Assembly: GCA_017556705.1 (NCBI GenBank)
Contig: JAFYMG010000014.1
Span: forward strand, 124,001 to 188,000
DNA from: Paludibacteraceae bacterium
Lineage (GTDB): Bacteria > Bacteroidota > Bacteroidia > Bacteroidales > Paludibacteraceae
Direction: 5' to 3'
DNA length: 64,000 bases
Shown one piece after another: positions 8,571 through 17,991 of this stretch. Under the pieces are notes generated by a model. The model saw only the letters and a list, made by a program, of their open reading frames with translations, was not told the origin of the DNA and did not search any database. Numbering within the stretch: position 1 is the first letter of the stretch; each line of letters begins with the position of its first letter. A program made the position numbers and the translations under genes.

Positions 8571-8666
8571 AAGTTTAAAGGTTTTAAGAGTTCTAAAAGT
8601 TTTAAAGGTGAGTTGACCCTTAAAACAGCCCAAAGGGCGACTAAAACTATTAAAACTTTTTCAACA
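8571..8666. repeat. Low-complexity spacer between MFP and pump genes
   Basis: Built of AAGTTTAAAGGTTTTAAGAG-like words and their complements around GCCC-aaa-GGGC (8629-8639). It belongs to the same dispersed word family seen at 32505, 33902 and 62613. No gene. Confidence 0.45.
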
Positions 8667-9671
8667 TTACTTCACTTCAATCTTCACACCATCCACCAAT
8701 TTGCTTTGACCTTTGTGGATATACTCTACACCTGGTTGGATTTCAGGAGCGATAATCTCGATTTGCTCATCAAAGCGTTGTCCGAGTTTCACGCTCACAC
8801 GCTTCGCATAGCCATTCTCGTTGATAAACACAAAACGCTCGTTCGAACCAATCAGTTTCTCCACGGATTGATAAGGCACCACGATGGTATTCTCCTTGCC
8901 AAGTCCGAGAGTAGTAGTCACATACATACCTGGACGCAACTTCTCGCTGGCGTTAGGAATCACCACCTTGCATTGGAAAGTGTGGCTCGCAGCATCGATA
9001 GTTGGATACACCACCTCGATAGTTGCAGGGAAAGTTTGCTCTGGATAAATATCGCTCTTCACGGTGAGTTTCATACCCTCTTTGATCAAAGGATAGTAGG
9101 TCTCTGGCACAGCGATAAGGGCTTTGAGTTTCTTCACTTGGGTGAGTACCACGATTGGCTGACCGCCGTACAACTCGCCGTCCTCGTAGGTCTTAGCCGC
9201 AATCACGCCCTCGAATGGAGCAGTCACATAGGTGTTCTTCTCCAAGAATGAGAGGTTTTGCTTCAATTGGTCGTAGCCTACTTTGGTTTGATCGTAAGTC
9301 TGTTGGCTTACGCTACCAGTAGCGAGCAATGCCTCCAAACGGCTCATCTCCACCTCCAAGTTCGCCAATTGAATCTTGCTGGTGAGGTATTGATTCTGAT
9401 CCATACGCACCAACATATCGCCTTCTTTCACGCGATCGCCTACCTCTACGAAGATATGCTCAATCTTACCTGTCAACGAAGGAGCCACGTTTTGTGTCAG
9501 ATAACCTTGCAGGTTGGTACTAATATTGAGCACACGCTCAATCTCATGATTTTCGAGGATCATGGTACTTACCACTTCCACGCGCTCAGCCTCTTGAGTT
9601 GCTTGAGCATCTTTCTTGCCGCAGCCAATCAAGCATACAGCTGCCGCCATCATTAATACAATCTTTTTCAT
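8667..9671 (-). CDS. RND efflux membrane-fusion protein (periplasmic adaptor lipoprotein)
   Basis: A 334-residue adaptor of the HlyD/AcrA type. It has a lipoprotein signal peptide with the lipobox before C17 (CLIGCGKK), a lipoyl-like domain around residues 60-90 and 155-180 (APFEGVIAAKTYEDGELYGG), a short helical hairpin between them (about 98-150), then beta-barrel and membrane-proximal domains. It would be anchored by lipid and link the inner-membrane pump to the outer-membrane channel. Gene order tolC-mfp-RND on the minus strand is a single operon under the TetR gene. Confidence 0.94.
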   Translation of the reverse strand: MKKIVLMMAAAVCLIGCGKKDAQATQEAERVEVVSTMILENHEIERVLNISTNLQGYLTQNVAPSLTGKIEHIFVEVGDRVKEGDMLVRMDQNQYLTSKIQLANLEVEMSRLEALLATGSVSQQTYDQTKVGYDQLKQNLSFLEKNTYVTAPFEGVIAAKTYEDGELYGGQPIVVLTQVKKLKALIAVPETYYPLIKEGMKLTVKSDIYPEQTFPATIEVVYPTIDAASHTFQCKVVIPNASEKLRPGMYVTTTLGLGKENTIVVPYQSVEKLIGSNERFVFINENGYAKRVSVKLGQRFDEQIEIIAPEIQPGVEYIHKGQSKLVDGVKIEVK

Positions 9672-9689
9672 TTATCGTTTTAGTTTTGA

Positions 9690-9735
9690 AATTATCATAA
9701 AGTCGTTAAGGTCCTTAAAGTCCTTAAGGTCGTTA
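9690..9735. repeat. Tandem GTCCTTAAAG-type spacer
   Basis: The words GTCGTTAAG, GTCCTTAAAG, GTCCTTAAG and GTCGTTATC stand in tandem at about 10-bp spacing between the channel and adaptor genes. No gene is present. Confidence 0.45.
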
Positions 9736-9737
9736 TC

Positions 9738-11069
9738 TTACAAATTCAAGAATTTCTCCAACTCCACTTGTGCATTCACCAATGTCAATACCGCTTGCAC
9801 GTAACTGCTTTGTGCGGTGATAAGGTCGTTGCTCGCATTCACGAGGTCGAGGTTACTTGCTGCTCCCTGATTAAACTTATTGGTCGTTGACTCAAACACA
9901 CGTTGCGTCACCTCCATATTGTCTTTTTCGTTCATGTAGGTCTCATAACCGTTTTGCAGGTTATAGCGCAATTGTTCGTTTTGAATACCGAGGTTATTGG
10001 CTGTTTCTGCAAACGTATTACGTGCTTCTTCCAACGCAATCTTCTTCTCCACCACACCTGCGGCACGCTTACCCGATGACCACAATGGCATGCTGATATT
10101 CAGCGACACGGCATTAGGAGGGGTCATGTTCAAGCCCTCTTTCTTACCAAAATAGTCTTTTTGGTTGTATTGGTATGCCAATGCCACTGTTGGACCATAT
10201 GCCCAACCTGCCATATGCACATTCTTCTTCGCCAACTCCACGTTCTTCTCCAGCAATTGGTAGTTAAGGTTGTTCTCCAAGATAAAGTCGTTACCCAGCA
10301 ATGCCACCACCGCCTCAGCAGACAGGAAGTCCTCCAACGTAGAGGTCAGCACCAACTCCGTTTCAGCAGGTACATCCAGCAGCACCTTCAACGCATTCAA
10401 CGCCAACTGGGTACTACGCAGATTCGCATTGATATTGTTTTTCAACGTGTTCACACGCACCTTGATGAGGTCGGCTGTTGTTTGTTCTGCGGCACCTACA
10501 TCTACGCTACGTTGGGTCATCTCTGCCATCTGTTCGATGTTGGCGAGTGAACTCTCCAGCAAGGTCACCACGTTTTGCAGTACCAACACACTGGCATAGC
10601 TAGTCTTGATGTTAGCACGTAGGTTATCCTCCGACTGTTGAAGATTCAACTTCTGCATGTCAATGGCTACGTTGTTCAACAATGCGCCCACGATTGCCTG
10701 ACCATTGATACCCACAGCGGCTGTGATGCCTAGTGTTCCGTTGTCTGGCATCTCGATGGGCATACCGCCAAAGTTCATCTTGTAGCCCATCATCGAGGTG
10801 TAGCCCCACGACAGGTCTGCTGATGGCAACATACTCGCTATCGTCTGCCAACGTTGGGCATACGCTTTTTGTACCGCCAAACTAGCGTTTCTCAAACTGC
10901 GGTTGGTCTCCACCGCATAGTCTTGCGCCTCGGTGAGGCTTAGGTTTAATGTCGCAGGCACCTCACGCACCTCAGCTTTCTTCGTAGCTGCCATCACATG
11001 ATCTGCTGCCTGCATGCCGTTCGCCAAAAACGCGAACAAGCCAATGGCTAAAACAATTTTTTTCATCAT
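9738..11069 (-). CDS. TolC-family outer-membrane efflux channel
   Basis: A 443-residue outer-membrane factor. The signal peptide (MMKKIVLAIGLFAFLANGMQA) is followed by two OEP repeats rich in long alpha-helices (about 40-240 and 260-443). The motif LSLTEAQDYAVETNRSLRNA near residue 43 is the typical start of the first repeat. It forms the exit duct for the adaptor and pump encoded next in the operon. The TetR gene starts this operon 17 bp upstream, so regulator and pump are co-transcribed. Confidence 0.94.
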   Translation of the reverse strand: MMKKIVLAIGLFAFLANGMQAADHVMAATKKAEVREVPATLNLSLTEAQDYAVETNRSLRNASLAVQKAYAQRWQTIASMLPSADLSWGYTSMMGYKMNFGGMPIEMPDNGTLGITAAVGINGQAIVGALLNNVAIDMQKLNLQQSEDNLRANIKTSYASVLVLQNVVTLLESSLANIEQMAEMTQRSVDVGAAEQTTADLIKVRVNTLKNNINANLRSTQLALNALKVLLDVPAETELVLTSTLEDFLSAEAVVALLGNDFILENNLNYQLLEKNVELAKKNVHMAGWAYGPTVALAYQYNQKDYFGKKEGLNMTPPNAVSLNISMPLWSSGKRAAGVVEKKIALEEARNTFAETANNLGIQNEQLRYNLQNGYETYMNEKDNMEVTQRVFESTTNKFNQGAASNLDLVNASNDLITAQSSYVQAVLTLVNAQVELEKFLNL

Positions 11070-11086
11070 CTTTTATACCTTATATA

Positions 11087-11704
11087 TTATATGTTATTTT
11101 TCACTTTCTCTCTCAACCGCAGCAAACCGCTTTCGCTCAATATGCCTCGCATCAAAATATCCATTCGCTGATGTCCTATGCGATGCACTTCCTCTTTGGT
11201 CATTTGCCCGCCCGTTATCAGATCCAACAATCGGTACTGCATGTCCAAAAACATCATCGCCACCACATCCACATCGATCTCGGCTCGGAAGATTCCCTCG
11301 CTCACGCCTTTCTCCAAAAACCGTACCAAAATCTTCTCTGCTGTTTGACGCATCACTTTTTTGTGTGCTGCGAATAGTTGCGGATAGTACTTTTCCAGGT
11401 CATACATCATCGCAGGTGTCTTCAGATCTTTCTTCTGAGTGGATTGCGCTATCTTCGCCCATTCCACAATCACCTGCGTGATAGTACGTTTAGATAAGGC
11501 GTTATCTAAGTCATGCGCCACTTTCTGCTCATGCTTATGCAGGATAGCCTGTACCAAATCATCTTTCGATGGAAAATACACATAAAATGTCTTCTTCGAC
11601 ATCCCCAACTCATGACAAATATCATCAATAGATACACTACGGATGCCCACTTGTTGCATTCGTTCAATTGCCACTTGCAATATATTTTCCCTTACGTCAT
11701 TCAT
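11087..11704 (-). CDS. TetR/AcrR-family transcriptional regulator of the efflux operon
   Basis: A 205-residue one-component repressor. An N-terminal helix-turn-helix occupies about residues 5-50 (ILQVAIERMQQVGIRSVSID, then ELGMSKKTFYVYFPSKDDLV). The rest is an all-helical ligand-binding and dimer domain. It is the first gene of the tolC-mfp-RND-PII operon, so autoregulation is likely. The operator was not identified, but the 130-nt leader carries an unusual 11-bp periodic array (11730-11817) that could be involved. Confidence 0.92.
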   Translation of the reverse strand: MNDVRENILQVAIERMQQVGIRSVSIDDICHELGMSKKTFYVYFPSKDDLVQAILHKHEQKVAHDLDNALSKRTITQVIVEWAKIAQSTQKKDLKTPAMMYDLEKYYPQLFAAHKKVMRQTAEKILVRFLEKGVSEGIFRAEIDVDVVAMMFLDMQYRLLDLITGGQMTKEEVHRIGHQRMDILMRGILSESGLLRLREKVKNNI

Positions 11705-11729
11705 GTTTCTCTGTCATTCCGCTACCAAC

Positions 11730-11817
11730 TACGATAGATATACGTTAGATACACGATAGATATACGAAACATTACGCTACTTTTACCCTACCTTTACCCC
11801 ATGAATACCTAACGACA
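11730..11817. repeat. Array of eight 11-bp units in the tetR leader
   Basis: Read on the plus strand the units are TACGATAGATA, TACGTTAGATA, CACGATAGATA, TACGAAACATT, ACGCTACTTTT, ACCCTACCTTT, ACCCCATGAAT and ACCTAACGACA, all exactly 11 bp. Neighbouring units are similar and drift along the array. It lies between the promoter (11842-11873) and the start codon (11704), so it is transcribed. Confidence 0.7.
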
Positions 11818-11841
11818 ATTAGTTTCTTAGCAAAAACCGTG

Positions 11842-11873
11842 CAAAGGTACTACTTTTCTTTGTAATTACCAAA
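11842..11873 (-). promoter_or_regulatory. Promoter of the tetR-tolC-mfp-RND operon
   Basis: On the minus strand, TTTG (11873-11870) and TACCTTTG (11849-11842) are spaced by 20 bp. The leader to the TetR start is about 130 nt. Confidence 0.8.
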
Positions 11874-11926
11874 TATTTTTAGGAAACTTTAACACTTTTG
11901 TAGTTTCCAGGTTACAAAATGTGTAT

Positions 11927-11954
11927 AAAAAAACAGGCAAAGGATTGCCTGTTT
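11927..11954 (-). terminator. Terminator of the Sel1-repeat gene
   Basis: AAACAGGCAA and TTGCCTGTTT pair perfectly around AGGA (11931-11954), with T residues following on the minus strand. Confidence 0.85.
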
Positions 11955-11976
11955 TTTAAGGGTGTTATGTGAGGGA

Positions 11977-12891
11977 TTATTTTGCGGGTTGATAGCCTTC
12001 AGTAGCGAGTTGGTCATAAAATTTTTGTGCAGCTTTATATCCGCTGGATACGGCTTTTTTATACCACCACATGGCTCGTGAGTAATTTTGTTCGACTCCG
12101 TATCCTTTTTCGTACATCCATCCTAGTTTGTATCGCGCTTCGGAATGTCCTTTCCTGGCCGCTCTGCTATACCAATCAGCTGCTTTGGTATAGTCTTGTA
12201 TGATTCCTCTTCCATGTTCATACATCCATCCTAAGTTGTATTGTGCATCGGTATTGCCTTGCTCTGCCGCTTTTGTGTACCAGATGAGCGCTTGCGCGTC
12301 ATTTTGTTCTATGCCTTGTCCGTTGATGTACATGTATGCTAAATTATATTGCGCATTGGCATCATTTTGTTCGGCTGCTTTTGTGTACCAAGTTACGGCT
12401 AATAGGTAGTTTTGTGTGACTCCTTGTCCATTGGCGTATAAGACCCCTAGACTATACTGTGCGCACGCGAGCCCTTTTTGTGCTGCTTGTGCATAGTATT
12501 CGGCAGCTATAGCATAATCTTGTGTGACTCCTTGCCCGTTAGCGTATAAGATACCTAGATTGTATTGCGCCTGTTCATCACCTTGTTCTGCTGCTTTGGT
12601 ATACCATTCAGCTGCTTGTGTGTAGTCTTGCGTTACACCTCGTCCTTTTTCGTACAATACGCCTAAATTGTATTGTGCATAGGCCAATCCTTGTTTTGCA
12701 GATTTTGTGTACCATTCAGCGGCAAGGGAGTTGTCTTGTAATACCCCTTGGCCTTTTTCGTACATTAAGCCAACGTTGTATTGCGCTGCAGCATCACCTT
12801 GTTGTGCTTTTCTAAGGTTTACCTTGAATTCGTCCGCAGCATGGATTGGTAGGATGTTCGCGAGGGCAAGAATCAGAAGAATTTTTCTCAT
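11977..12891 (-). CDS. Secreted Sel1-repeat (SLR/TPR-like) protein
   Basis: A 304-residue protein with a signal peptide (MRKILLILALANILPIHA), then seven complete 36-residue Sel1 repeats and a partial eighth. The repeat core is AQYNLGxMYExGxGVxQDYxxAxxWYxKAAEQ. Such superhelical repeats bind other proteins. No enzymatic domain is present. The strong repeat conservation suggests recent unit duplication. It is transcribed alone from its own promoter. The partner and process are unknown; it should be periplasmic or outer-membrane associated. Confidence 0.92.
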   Translation of the reverse strand: MRKILLILALANILPIHAADEFKVNLRKAQQGDAAAQYNVGLMYEKGQGVLQDNSLAAEWYTKSAKQGLAYAQYNLGVLYEKGRGVTQDYTQAAEWYTKAAEQGDEQAQYNLGILYANGQGVTQDYAIAAEYYAQAAQKGLACAQYSLGVLYANGQGVTQNYLLAVTWYTKAAEQNDANAQYNLAYMYINGQGIEQNDAQALIWYTKAAEQGNTDAQYNLGWMYEHGRGIIQDYTKAADWYSRAARKGHSEARYKLGWMYEKGYGVEQNYSRAMWWYKKAVSSGYKAAQKFYDQLATEGYQPAK

Positions 12892-13169
12892 AGATTTGAT
12901 GTTGTTTGTTCAGTCTTTTAATTACCGTTTATTTTTAAGGCTGCAAAGATAGTGTTTTCTTTTGAGATATGCAACTTTATTAATGAAAAAGATGAATAAA
13001 TTCCCTCGAAAAGTTGTAGGCGTGTATGAATAAATCTTAATAACGGGCACTTTTTATTCTAGGCTTATCCTCCGCTTATCTATCGCATTAAAAGATGTAT
13101 GGGATGGGAGGTGGTGTATGTGTGAAAATCTTAAGAAATTGTTCTTTTCATAGAAAAAAACTATTTTGC
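12892..13169. other. Intergenic region between divergent sel1 and waaA genes
   Basis: No gene seen. It holds the sel1 promoter (12944-12974, minus), AT-rich sequence, and a small 11-bp periodic stretch at 13059-13091 (CTAGGCTTATC, CTCCGCTTATC, TATCGCATTAA) upstream of the waaA promoter. Confidence 0.6.
12944..12974 (-). promoter_or_regulatory. Promoter of the Sel1-repeat gene
   Basis: Minus strand TTGCATATCTC starting at 12974 and TATCTTTG (12951-12944), exactly 23 bp from TTGC to TA, as in the other extended promoters of this window. Confidence 0.75.
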
Positions 13170-13200
13170 TTGCGTATATGCGTTTTTTTTAGTAATTTTG
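13170..13200 (+). promoter_or_regulatory. Extended promoter of waaA
   Basis: TTGCGTATATGCG (from 13170), a T-run, then TAATTTTG (13193-13200). Only 10 bp separate it from the ATG at 13211, so the mRNA is nearly leaderless. Confidence 0.7.
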
Positions 13201-13210
13201 CGCCCGAATT

Positions 13211-14413
13211 ATGTTTGTATATTTTTGGATATTGCGATTGGCGGCGTTGTTGGGTCATAAGAAGGCTCGCAAGTTGGTGCAAGGGCAGAAGAATGCCTTG
13301 GCAGAGTTGGAGCAATGGGCTTCGACCTTGAATGGTTGTGAGGTGTTGTGGGTGCATGCGGCGTCGGTGGGGGAGTTTGAGCAAGCTCGTCCTATCATAG
13401 AGCGCCTGCGTAGTGAGTTGCCATTTCGCAAGATATTATTGACCTTCTTTTCGCCCTCAGGCTACGAGTTGCGCAAGCATTATGCGATGGTGGATAAAGT
13501 GACGTACTTGCCTTTTGCGACTAGGCGTAATGCGAAGCGTATGATGGATATGTTGCCATTGGAGGCAGCGTTGATGGTTAAGTATGAGTTTTGGCCCGCT
13601 TATCTGAATGCGCTGGCAGCGAAGAAGGTGCCGACGTACTTGATATCGGCGATTTTCAGGGAGAAGCAGTTGTTTTTCCGTCCATGGGGCAAAGGGTATT
13701 TGAAGTTGTTGCATGCGTTTGATCATATTTTTGTGCAGGATGAGGCTTCTGCAATGTTGTTAAAATCGCATGGTGTGGATCGTGTAGTGGTGGCTGGTGA
13801 TACGCGTTTTGATCGTGTGATGGAGGTTCGTGAGCAGGCGAAGCATTTGCCTGTTGTGGAGCGCTTTGTGGCGGGTGCGCAGCGTGTGTTGGTGGCTGGT
13901 AGTACATGGCCAGAGGATGAGGTGCTGTTGGTACGGTATGTGCGTGAGCGCGAGGATGTGCGATTGGTGTTGGTGCCGCATGAGATAGATGAGGAGCATC
14001 TGCATGGGATCTTCAATTGCTTTGAGGGTCGTTATGTGCGCTACACGGAGGCGACAGCGAAGAAGTTGCATGATTGTCGCGTGCTGCTAGTGGATACGAT
14101 AGGTGTGCTGTCATCGATCTATCGGTATGGAGATGTGGCGTATGTGGGTGGTGGTTTTGGTGTGAGTATCCATAATACGCTGGAGGCAGCGGTGTATGGC
14201 ATGCCAGTGGTGTTTGGCCCTACGTGGCAAAAGTTCCGTGAAGCGAAGGGGCTATTGGATGCGGGTGCTGCTATCACGGTGAAGAACTACAACGAGTTTG
14301 CCGCGGCATTGGATAGAGCTTTTGCCACGCAAGACGAGATGGGCGCAGCAGCGACGGCATACGTGACGAGCGAGTTGGGTGCGACGGGGAGGATATACGA
14401 TTGTATATTTTAG
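13211..14413 (+). CDS. waaA: 3-deoxy-D-manno-octulosonic acid (Kdo) transferase
   Basis: A 400-residue GT-B glycosyltransferase adding Kdo to lipid A precursor at the inner membrane. The N-terminal hydrophobic segment (MFVYFWILRLAALLG) is the membrane anchor. The catalytic-base motif HAASVGEF is at residues 49-56, with E55 as the expected base. The C-terminal half has VGGGFGVSIHNTLEAAVYGMP, the nucleotide-sugar site. The N-terminus is a few residues shorter than many homologues, and the promoter allows nothing longer. It is followed after 53 bp by hisS with no clear promoter, so the waaA promoter may drive the whole hisS-comF block. Confidence 0.94.
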   Translation: MFVYFWILRLAALLGHKKARKLVQGQKNALAELEQWASTLNGCEVLWVHAASVGEFEQARPIIERLRSELPFRKILLTFFSPSGYELRKHYAMVDKVTYLPFATRRNAKRMMDMLPLEAALMVKYEFWPAYLNALAAKKVPTYLISAIFREKQLFFRPWGKGYLKLLHAFDHIFVQDEASAMLLKSHGVDRVVVAGDTRFDRVMEVREQAKHLPVVERFVAGAQRVLVAGSTWPEDEVLLVRYVREREDVRLVLVPHEIDEEHLHGIFNCFEGRYVRYTEATAKKLHDCRVLLVDTIGVLSSIYRYGDVAYVGGGFGVSIHNTLEAAVYGMPVVFGPTWQKFREAKGLLDAGAAITVKNYNEFAAALDRAFATQDEMGAAATAYVTSELGATGRIYDCIF

Positions 14414-14466
14414 TGGAGTAGAATAGAGTAGGTAAAATAGTAAAATAAAAAGACAAAAGATATAAT

Positions 14467-15858
14467 ATGGCACAAAAACCAAGTATTCCCAAAGGTACGC
14501 GTGATTTTTCTCCGCTGGAGATGGCGCGTCGTAATTATATTTTTGATACCATTAAGTCGGTATTCTCGTTGTATGGTTTTCAGCAGATAGAAACTCCCGC
14601 GATGGAGAATTTGAGTACGCTGATGGGTAAGTATGGTGAGGAAGGTGATAAGTTACTCTTCAAGATACTGAATTCAGGCGACTGGAAGGGTGCGTTGAAT
14701 GCAGAGATGTTGGAGAATGCGACTATCGGTGCGTTGACAAGCAAGGTGAGCGAGAAGGGATTGCGATATGACCTGACCGTGCCTTTTGCTCGTTTTGTGG
14801 TGCAACACCGCGATGAGATACAGTTTCCTTTCAAACGCTATCAGATCCAGCCAGTATGGCGTGCAGACCGTCCGCAGAAAGGTCGTTATCGTGAGTTTTA
14901 TCAATGCGATGTGGATGTGGTAGGTACGAACTCACTGCTGAGCGAGGTGGAGTTGATTCAGATCGTGGAGGAGGTGTACCGTCGTTTGGGTATCCGTGTG
15001 AGTCTGCATATCAACAACCGCAAAATCCTTGCAGGTATCGCGGAGGTGATCGGTCAGCCAGAGCGTATCATCGATATCACGGTGGCGATTGATAAGTTGG
15101 ATAAGATAGGTATTGACAATGTGAACAAGGAGTTGCTGGATAAGGGTATCCCTGCTGAGGCGGTGGAGGCATTGCAACCGATATTGCATCTGAGCGGTAC
15201 GAATGCGGAGAAGTTGGATCAACTGGAGCAGGTGTTGGCCGGTTCGGAGCAAGGATTGAAGGGTATAGAAGAGTTGCGCACGATCTTTGCATTGTATGCA
15301 GAGAGCACGCAGGATGGCGATTTGGCTACATACGAGGCAAGCGGTTTGCAGATCAAGTTGGATCTATGTCTGGCGCGTGGATTGAACTACTACACGGGTG
15401 CTATCTTCGAGGTGAAGGCGTTGGATGTGCAGATGGGTAGTATCACCGGTGGTGGTAGGTATGACAACTTGACGGGTATCTTCGGTATGCCAAACGTGTC
15501 GGGCGTAGGTATATCGTTTGGTGCAGACCGCATATATGATGTGCTGACGGAGCTGAATCTGTATCCGGAGAACTTGCAATCAACGACGGAACTGTTGTTT
15601 GCTACTTTCGGCGAAGCAGAGCTGTTGTATGCATTGCGTTGGGCGAAAGCATTGCGCGAGCAAGGGTTGCGTGTGGAGGTATATCCCGAGCCTACGAAGA
15701 TGAAGAAACAGATGGGTTATGCGGATGCAAAGCATATACCATTTGTTGCCATCGTGGGTGGCGATGAGATGGCCGCGGGCAAGGTGATGCTGAAGAATAT
15801 GCAGACGGGTGAGCAACAGTTGGTGAGCTTGGAGGAGTGCGGTGAGGCTTTGAAATGA
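14467..15858 (+). CDS. hisS: Histidyl-tRNA synthetase
   Basis: A 463-residue class II synthetase. It starts [18 protein letters not shown], the normal HisS N-terminus. Motif 2 ([20 protein letters not shown]), the histidine motif [14 protein letters not shown] and motif 3 ([14 protein letters not shown]) are all present, followed by an anticodon-binding domain from about residue 370. It charges tRNA-His in the cytoplasm. Its TGA overlaps the murC ATG (ATGA at 15855-15858), so the two are translationally coupled. Confidence 0.97.
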   Translation: MAQKPSIPKGTRDFSPLEMARRNYIFDTIKSVFSLYGFQQIETPAMENLSTLMGKYGEEGDKLLFKILNSGDWKGALNAEMLENATIGALTSKVSEKGLRYDLTVPFARFVVQHRDEIQFPFKRYQIQPVWRADRPQKGRYREFYQCDVDVVGTNSLLSEVELIQIVEEVYRRLGIRVSLHINNRKILAGIAEVIGQPERIIDITVAIDKLDKIGIDNVNKELLDKGIPAEAVEALQPILHLSGTNAEKLDQLEQVLAGSEQGLKGIEELRTIFALYAESTQDGDLATYEASGLQIKLDLCLARGLNYYTGAIFEVKALDVQMGSITGGGRYDNLTGIFGMPNVSGVGISFGADRIYDVLTELNLYPENLQSTTELLFATFGEAELLYALRWAKALREQGLRVEVYPEPTKMKKQMGYADAKHIPFVAIVGGDEMAAGKVMLKNMQTGEQQLVSLEECGEALK

Positions 15859-17252
15859 TTTTTGAGCATATACATAGATTCTATTTCTTGGGTATAGGTG
15901 GCATAGGTATGAGTGCGTTGGCACGTTACTTTGCTGCTAAGGGGTATGATGTGTCGGGCTATGACCGCACAGCGTCACCCTTGACCAAAGAGCTGGAGGC
16001 GGAAGGTATCGCGGTGCAGTATGATGATAGTTTGGATGCCGTGAAGGGTCTGGATAAAGAGGCAACTATCGTGGTGCGTACGCCAGCTGTGTCCGAAGAT
16101 GCGCCCGTGTATGTATGGCTGCGTGAGAATGGTTTTACTATCAAGAAGCGTGCAGAGGTCTTGGGTATGGTGACACGCTCGGCGCGTGCGTTGTGTGTAG
16201 CAGGTACGCACGGCAAGACGACCACTAGCACGATGTTGGCGCATATATTGCATAGTTCGCATGTGGGTGCGAATGCGTTTTTGGGTGGAATAGCGAATAA
16301 TTACCATAGTAACTTGCTATTGGATGCGGAGAGCAACTTGGTGGTTGTGGAGGCGGATGAGTTTGACCGCTCGTTTCATCACTTGAGACCGTATATGTCG
16401 GTGATAACGAGTATGGATGCTGACCACTTGGATATCTATGGCACAGAGGAGGCTTATCGTGCGAGTTTCGCGCAGTATGCGGGGTTGGTGGAAGAGGCCT
16501 TGGTGGTGAAGGGTAGTTTAAAGTTTAATGTTGAAAGTTTAAGGGCAAGGGTTTATACCTACGCAGTAGGCGATAAGGCGGATTTTTATGCGGATAACGT
16601 GGTGATGAAAGACGGGGCAATATGCTTTGATTTTCATCATTTGCGTGGTATGGTACAAGGTGTTCGTTTGGGTGTGCCAGCATGGGTGAATATCGAGAAT
16701 AGTGTGGCTGCTATGGCCGTGGCACATCTGATGGGTGCGACGGATGATGAGTTGCGCGAGGGTGTGGAGAGTTTTGCGGGTGTGTATAGACGATTCAATG
16801 TGCATGTGAATACTCCTCAAGTGGCATATGTGGATGATTATGCGCACCATCCAGAGGAATTGAGAGCGAGCATAGAGTCGGTGAGACGATTGTATCCAGA
16901 TCGGCATGTGATAGGCGTATTTCAACCTCATTTATTCTCGCGTACGCACGATTTGGCAGATGGCTTTGCTCAGGTGCTGGGCCGTTTGGACGAAGTGGTG
17001 CTGTTGCCTATCTACCCTGCGCGTGAGTTGCCAATAGAGGGTGTGACAAGCGAATGGCTGTTGGGGAAGATTACAATGGAGAAGGGGAAACAGAAAGCAT
17101 TGGTGGAGAGAGAGTTGCTGGCAGGATACCTGCGGGGAAGAGTGGATGAACAAGTGGGTAAGGCGTGCGTGGTAGTGACGATGGGTGCTGGAGATATAGA
17201 CCGATTGGTAAACGACATAAAAGAAACCTTAATTTATGAAAAAAATGGTTAA
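15855..17252 (+). CDS. murC: UDP-N-acetylmuramate--L-alanine ligase
   Basis: A 465-residue Mur ligase adding L-alanine to UDP-MurNAc, the first step of the peptidoglycan stem peptide. The N-terminal Rossmann motif [14 protein letters not shown], the ATP loop [10 protein letters not shown] and DDYAHHPEE of the C-terminal domain are intact. A run at 16514-16550 ([12 protein letters not shown]) is encoded by AGTTTAAAGTTTAATG-type DNA that resembles the intergenic low-complexity words and sits in a surface linker. It overlaps hisS by 4 bp and ftsQ by 17 bp in the division cluster. Confidence 0.96.
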   Translation: MIFEHIHRFYFLGIGGIGMSALARYFAAKGYDVSGYDRTASPLTKELEAEGIAVQYDDSLDAVKGLDKEATIVVRTPAVSEDAPVYVWLRENGFTIKKRAEVLGMVTRSARALCVAGTHGKTTTSTMLAHILHSSHVGANAFLGGIANNYHSNLLLDAESNLVVVEADEFDRSFHHLRPYMSVITSMDADHLDIYGTEEAYRASFAQYAGLVEEALVVKGSLKFNVESLRARVYTYAVGDKADFYADNVVMKDGAICFDFHHLRGMVQGVRLGVPAWVNIENSVAAMAVAHLMGATDDELREGVESFAGVYRRFNVHVNTPQVAYVDDYAHHPEELRASIESVRRLYPDRHVIGVFQPHLFSRTHDLADGFAQVLGRLDEVVLLPIYPARELPIEGVTSEWLLGKITMEKGKQKALVERELLAGYLRGRVDEQVGKACVVVTMGAGDIDRLVNDIKETLIYEKNG

Positions 17253-17973
17253 AAAGATTCTGATTTCGACTGCTGCAGTGGTATGCTGCATGGCGGTTGT
17301 AGGCGGCGGAGTATGGTGCTCTGTTGTGTGTAAATCTTCGCCATGTACGCAGGTGTGTATAGTGGTGAAAGACAGTGTAAAACGTCAGTTTGTGGATGCG
17401 TTTGAGTTGGAGCATTATCTGAAGCGTAATGCATGTTATCCACAGGGTGATAGTATGCGAATGGTGGATTGTTATGCAATAGAGCAATGTCTGCTCAGGC
17501 ATGATATGGTGCGTAAGGCAGAGTGTTATAAGTCGCCTTTTGGTAAGGTGAGTATTGCGGTTTCGCAGCGCGTGCCGGTGTTGGCGGTAGTGTCGAACAA
17601 TGGTTGCTATTATGTGGATTCCGACCGCAGAGTGATGCCGATTCGTGGTGAGTTGGATCACCGTTTGCATGTACTGAAGGGTGCAGTGACAGAGCGCGCT
17701 GCCAGAGAGGAGTATTTTGATTTTGTGGGTTGGTTGCGCGATAATAGTTATTGGGGCGAACGTATTTGTGCTATCCATGTGCAGACTCCGAAGCATCTGG
17801 TGTTGACCCAAGAGGGATTGGATGCAAAGATTATTTTGGGTGAGTTGGATGGTTATGAAGCAAAACTGACGAAATTGCGCAAGTTGTATACCAAGGGTTT
17901 GGATCAAATAGGTTATCCCAATTATCGTGAGTATGATTTGCGCTATGCAAAACAAGTAGTGGGGCGGAAGTAA
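17236..17973 (+). CDS. ftsQ: Cell division protein FtsQ
   Basis: A 245-residue bitopic membrane protein. A short cytoplasmic tail (MKKMVKK) and one transmembrane helix (residues 8-27) precede a periplasmic POTRA-like and beta domain. It is the divisome linker between early and late proteins. Sequence conservation is low, as usual for FtsQ in this phylum; the assignment leans on the murC-ftsQ-ftsA-ftsZ order. It starts inside the end of murC (17-bp overlap). Confidence 0.9.
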   Translation: MKKMVKKILISTAAVVCCMAVVGGGVWCSVVCKSSPCTQVCIVVKDSVKRQFVDAFELEHYLKRNACYPQGDSMRMVDCYAIEQCLLRHDMVRKAECYKSPFGKVSIAVSQRVPVLAVVSNNGCYYVDSDRRVMPIRGELDHRLHVLKGAVTERAAREEYFDFVGWLRDNSYWGERICAIHVQTPKHLVLTQEGLDAKIILGELDGYEAKLTKLRKLYTKGLDQIGYPNYREYDLRYAKQVVGRK

Positions 17974-17991
17974 TTTAGAGTTTAGTGAATT

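Noticed and set aside
8613..9251. A 212-aa plus-strand frame opposite the adaptor gene
   Set aside because: Shadow of the membrane-fusion protein gene; no start signal or promoter.
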